The translations under genes and the position numbers were made by a program. From assembly GCF_030253575.1 (NCBI RefSeq), contig NC_080561.1, positions 1,678,001 through 1,742,000 on the forward strand: 64,000 nt of DNA. The letters are read 5' to 3'. The DNA is from Rhododendron vialii (taxonomy: Eukaryota > Streptophyta > Magnoliopsida > Ericales > Ericaceae). The notes beneath the pieces were generated by a model. The model ran no database searches. It saw only the letters and a program-made list of their open reading frames with translations, and was not told the origin of the DNA. This document shows positions 60,967 to 64,000 of the stretch, in pieces (within the stretch, counting starts at the first letter, position 1; the number at the start of each line of letters is the position of its first letter).

Positions 60967-62780
60967 ATTACAACACCGGAAAAGCCCCTCTTACGACTTT
61001 GATACCCCTCATAACTGTCCAAAAAAGAAAAAGGGTCATTTTTTTTTTACAGTCTTGCAAATGTCAGCCCACTGGATTGACGAAAAGTACATTAGAAGAC
61101 AAACAAAACACGTATTTCTGTGTATTTTTTGCACTCTTTAATACACATTCACACACTTATTATTGTCAACCCATTTGGCTGATTTTAGAATTTTCCTTTT
61201 TTTTAACATGTGAGATTTTTGCTCTTTTAGTCATTTCAATTTGGTTGGTGGATGTAAACCACTTTTCCTCCGGAAATAAGTTACTCCAATTTCATGTAAC
61301 GAAACACCGGAAATTGGTATTAAAAAAAATCAGTAATTCAAAGTGTTCTGAGTCAGCTTGCGCGCACTTCGAACTAATTCCTACAGCCCCTTCCACAATC
61401 GTTTCACACTCTTACACACAGGGTGAGATGGCCTCAAGTATTGTTGGCAAGAAGAATCAAACTTGAGAACTTAGGATAGAGCAAAGAAGTTATAATTGGT
61501 AAATTATTGTCTCAGAAAAATATTTTATGCCCAAACAAAATGAGTTTCGATTATATAGAAGTATTTAACATGCAATCAACCTTCATATCCAAAGATATAT
61601 ACCCTGCATACGCATAAGAATTATCAGAGTTAATGCGAGAGAGAGAGCGAGAGAGAGAGAGAGAACAGAAAGTACTTTCAATGGATACGATGCATGGCTG
61701 GATCCAATATACTTGGAAGCAATTTTAAGTGCAACGACTAATTGCATGAATTTCCATGGCTGCACTAATTTTCAATTGAAAATTGCGTTGTAACCGACGA
61801 CTGATCTTCCTCTTATCAGCAGACCAACTTAAAAATAATCCTACAATCCACTGGCCGTTTAAAGTATGATCAAAGCCCTGTATGGATTTTCTACAATATA
61901 TAGTAGGTAATACTGACGAGGTTTTGAACCTAATAGCCAAGAAAGATCATCTACCTAGCTAGCTGATAAAAAAAAAAAAAATCAAGTGCCTAAAATTCAG
62001 ACCCTTGATCAATAGACCATCTTGAGGATTGGATGATATTGTTAGAAAAATGAAATTGGCAAGAAGTTTGCTTTTGTTTATGTGTATAAACCGTAAACCT
62101 AGATGGCATGCATTTATATAAGGTTTTAAGATTTTGTGACTAAAAAACATAAACAAATAAGGAAAACATGCATAACAAATAAATAAACCGAGACTAGGAA
62201 ACATGAATAATAATCTAGATAATTAAATCAGTAACATAATTAGAAAACCTAGTAACATTGTGACATGGTAATTTCTAATATTTTGATGCCGGCCAGATAT
62301 CTTCATGATAATAACCACCCAAAATACTTGTCAACATGTGGCCGGGTGGCTCCACTAGGGCTTGAAAGGGTTCAAGCGAACCCCCTGGATTCTAAAAATT
62401 AAATGTACTAAAATTAATTTTATATTTTTTTTTGGTATAATTTGATATTTTTCTCTTCTATTGTTGGCACTAGATCAGTCGTGCAAAGCAGGGTAGATGA
62501 AAATTTACTGAAATTTGTGAGTAAATAGATCACATAGCTCAACAAAATAAAATAAATTAGGCTAGTTAAATCTTAAGGCAAAATAAATATATATAGTGTT
62601 TTGTATGTAAAAGAAATTTAATACGTTTTTGTCACCGCTGCGTTAAAATCCCGCAGCCGCCGCTGAATTGTATTTACAATTTTCAAAGTCCAGTAGGGGG
62701 CTGAGACCGTGGAAAAAAGAAAAAGAACAGGAAAAAGGAAGCAAGTCTATTACATGCTTGGTGTTTCTGTGTGTGCTTCA
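60967..62780. other. Intergenic sequence, no gene recognised
   Basis: AT-rich, with a GA microsatellite at 61638-61663, a poly(A) run near 61968, and short unrecognised ORFs. Nothing firm. Confidence 0.4.
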
Positions 62781-62805
62781 ACATCACAGAGAGAGAGAGA
62801 GAGTG

Positions 62806-62906
62806 GTGGTGCGTGACAGATAGAGAGTGAGCACGCAGAGCTTCAAGCATGGAGCTTCCATGAAAGAAAGACTATGTGTGCTCACTCTCTTCTGTCACCT
62901 TCCACT
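62806..62906 (-). ncRNA. MIR156: MIR156 precursor hairpin
   Basis: On the minus strand the 5' arm contains TGACAGAAGAGAGTGAGCAC exactly (62897 down to 62878), the canonical 20-nt miR156. The 3' arm holds the near-complement GCTCACTCTCTATCTGTCAC (about 62832-62813). The arms are joined by a loop with ACATAGTCTTTCTTTCATGG and GAAGCTCTGCG, the layout of the long-loop MIR156 precursors. miR156 represses SPL transcription factor mRNAs and holds plants in the juvenile phase. A GA-rich stretch (62788-62803) lies just 3' of the hairpin. The opposite strand also folds, but its 5' arm has an extra base and is not the canonical miRNA. Confidence 0.95.
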
Positions 62907-63082
62907 GAAAATACCCCCCATGCCACCTGTTGCAACCTTCTCCAGCTGGTATTCTCTCTGCAACCCAATAAGCTAGCCTATCTATCTTCTTAATCATAGA
63001 TTATTCTCTCTACTACTAATATGAATGAATGAATAGAGAAAGCTTGATTTGATTTGAGTTAAGAAGTGAGGGTTTCTTGTAG

Positions 63083-63089
63083 CTTTATA
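63083..63089 (-). promoter_or_regulatory. Putative TATA box of MIR156
   Basis: The minus strand reads CCCTATAAAGC here, about 185 bp upstream of the mature miRNA. A start near 63055 would give a pri-miRNA beginning in CTTCTTAACTCAAATC, a pyrimidine-rich leader. Spacing is the only evidence. Confidence 0.5.
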
Positions 63090-63099
63090 GGGCACTGTA

Positions 63100-64000
63100 C
63101 GGTGGTGTATGATTTGTCAACTACCGATGGGGGAATAGTATAATGTTATATTATCCATTCCTACTTAAATAAAACTAGAAAGATTATTGATACCCCTAGC
63201 CACCAATAGCATGAGATCAAATCTTCTGTATCAAAAAAGTGTTTATTTATACCTCTATTCTTGGGCAATTTTTGCTGCGCATGCATGGATTGCGCAATAG
63301 TCTCTTTCCGAGAAGTCTTTTGTGCAATCTTGCGGTTGACACTACACGAGAAAAGAGAGATACAGACACTTTTAGATGGTGGTAACCTTAGGTGCAATAA
63401 GCGGTCACATAATGAGAATGGAATATGTAACTGGTCTCTATTGCATGTTCCAGTTAATTACTGGCCATGAAAAGTAAAAGAAACTTCGAACTTTTTCCAA
63501 ACTCAGTTGTTCTTTTTTACTTCTTTGTAATTGGTTCGGATGAGCTTATATCCAATGAATGTGAAACTCTATGGTTCGGATTCTCATTACACACCAAATA
63601 TATACAGTAGTTTGTTGAATACATTCATATCTCACACCAGTTCCGTTGTATATTTACCAAATGAAGAAAAAGTGCAAGTTACACGGACTATTGCATATAG
63701 CAAGTATCTATATCCTAAGAGTTTACGCGCGTCACCAATCGATCAAGTTTCCCCCGATCAGTTTCGTCCATTACCCAAACAAATTATGTCGTCCAAAACA
63801 CTTTTGAGTGGCCCGGATGAAAAAAATGGACGAAACTACTCGGGTGAAAACTTGACCGGATCCAACCCCCCTATTTAGGTGCCCGGCCTGAACCCTCACC
63901 GAAGCGCGATCCAAATCAAATCAGGCCTCCACAAAACCCAACACAAGGGACACATCAAATGTTTCTGAAATCTCCCATGTTTAGTTAAGGCATTACATCC
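63100..64000. other. Upstream of MIR156; no gene recognised
   Basis: Probably contains MIR156 upstream promoter sequence. Plus-strand ORFs at 63261-63470 and 63531-63878 have no family motif or splice support and run through AT-rich sequence. Confidence 0.4.

Noticed and set aside
62813..62833. miR156-like sequence on the plus strand
   Set aside because: It has an altered centre (GATAGAGAG for GAAGAGAG); the minus strand has the exact canonical sequence, so this is the star arm.

Overview
This window is nuclear DNA from a flowering plant. The evidence is spliced genes with GT-AG introns, an exact miR156 sequence in a foldback, plant-specific gene families (NPF transporter, USP-kinase-U-box protein), and many plant transposable elements (CACTA, MULE, Stowaway, LINE tails). 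The sequence alone does not give the species; a dicot is likely but unproven. It is AT-rich, gene-poor and dominated by repeats.

Three loci look intact. (1) 6069-12365, minus strand: an NPF (NRT1/PTR) transporter whose exons I could join in one frame into a 601-residue protein, apparently with an ATG-only first coding exon. (2) 48731-54729, minus: a ten-exon gene for an 840-residue protein with a USP domain, a coiled coil, a protein kinase and a U-box (plant U-box E3/RLCK-IX type). (3) About 62800-62910, minus: a MIR156 gene with the 20-nt mature sequence on the 5' arm, a close star strand and a TATA box upstream.

The centre, about 15300-48500, is a mosaic of duplicated blocks. A non-coding repeat of roughly 0.9 kb (called R here, with a GC-rich core of TGCGCC..GGCGCA palindromes) occurs about 17 times and forms a tandem array at 1-2105. 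Between R units lie a broken 5'-truncated copy of the kinase (16617-19882), a 281-bp fragment of kinase exon 8 (25904-26184), two truncated copies of a SASA/DUF303-type esterase (22982-23478 and 45729-46274), three copies of a 0.7-kb joining segment (called G) and four CCA-rich tracts.

Several mobile elements can be delimited from terminal inverted repeats and target duplications: a 132-bp MITE (3307-3438), two related 0.32-kb MITEs (5246-5568, 9481-9804), Stowaway-like MITEs (13062-13297, 55819-56062), a 2.86-kb MULE-like element (26402-29264), a 2.0-kb element built of four tandem hairpins (34353-36356), a 6.9-kb CACTA element with TSD CGT (38466-45365), and two LINE-tail insertions (2242-2431, 60067-60951). 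The CACTA element splits the 5' flank of the second esterase copy. The NPF gene lies between two direct copies of a 0.65-kb repeat (4365-5015, 13725-14390).

The intact genes are not an operon or pathway. The mosaic records repeated segmental duplication around the kinase and esterase fragments, with later transposon insertion. Exon coordinates were worked out by eye from splice sites and reading frame and need transcript support.
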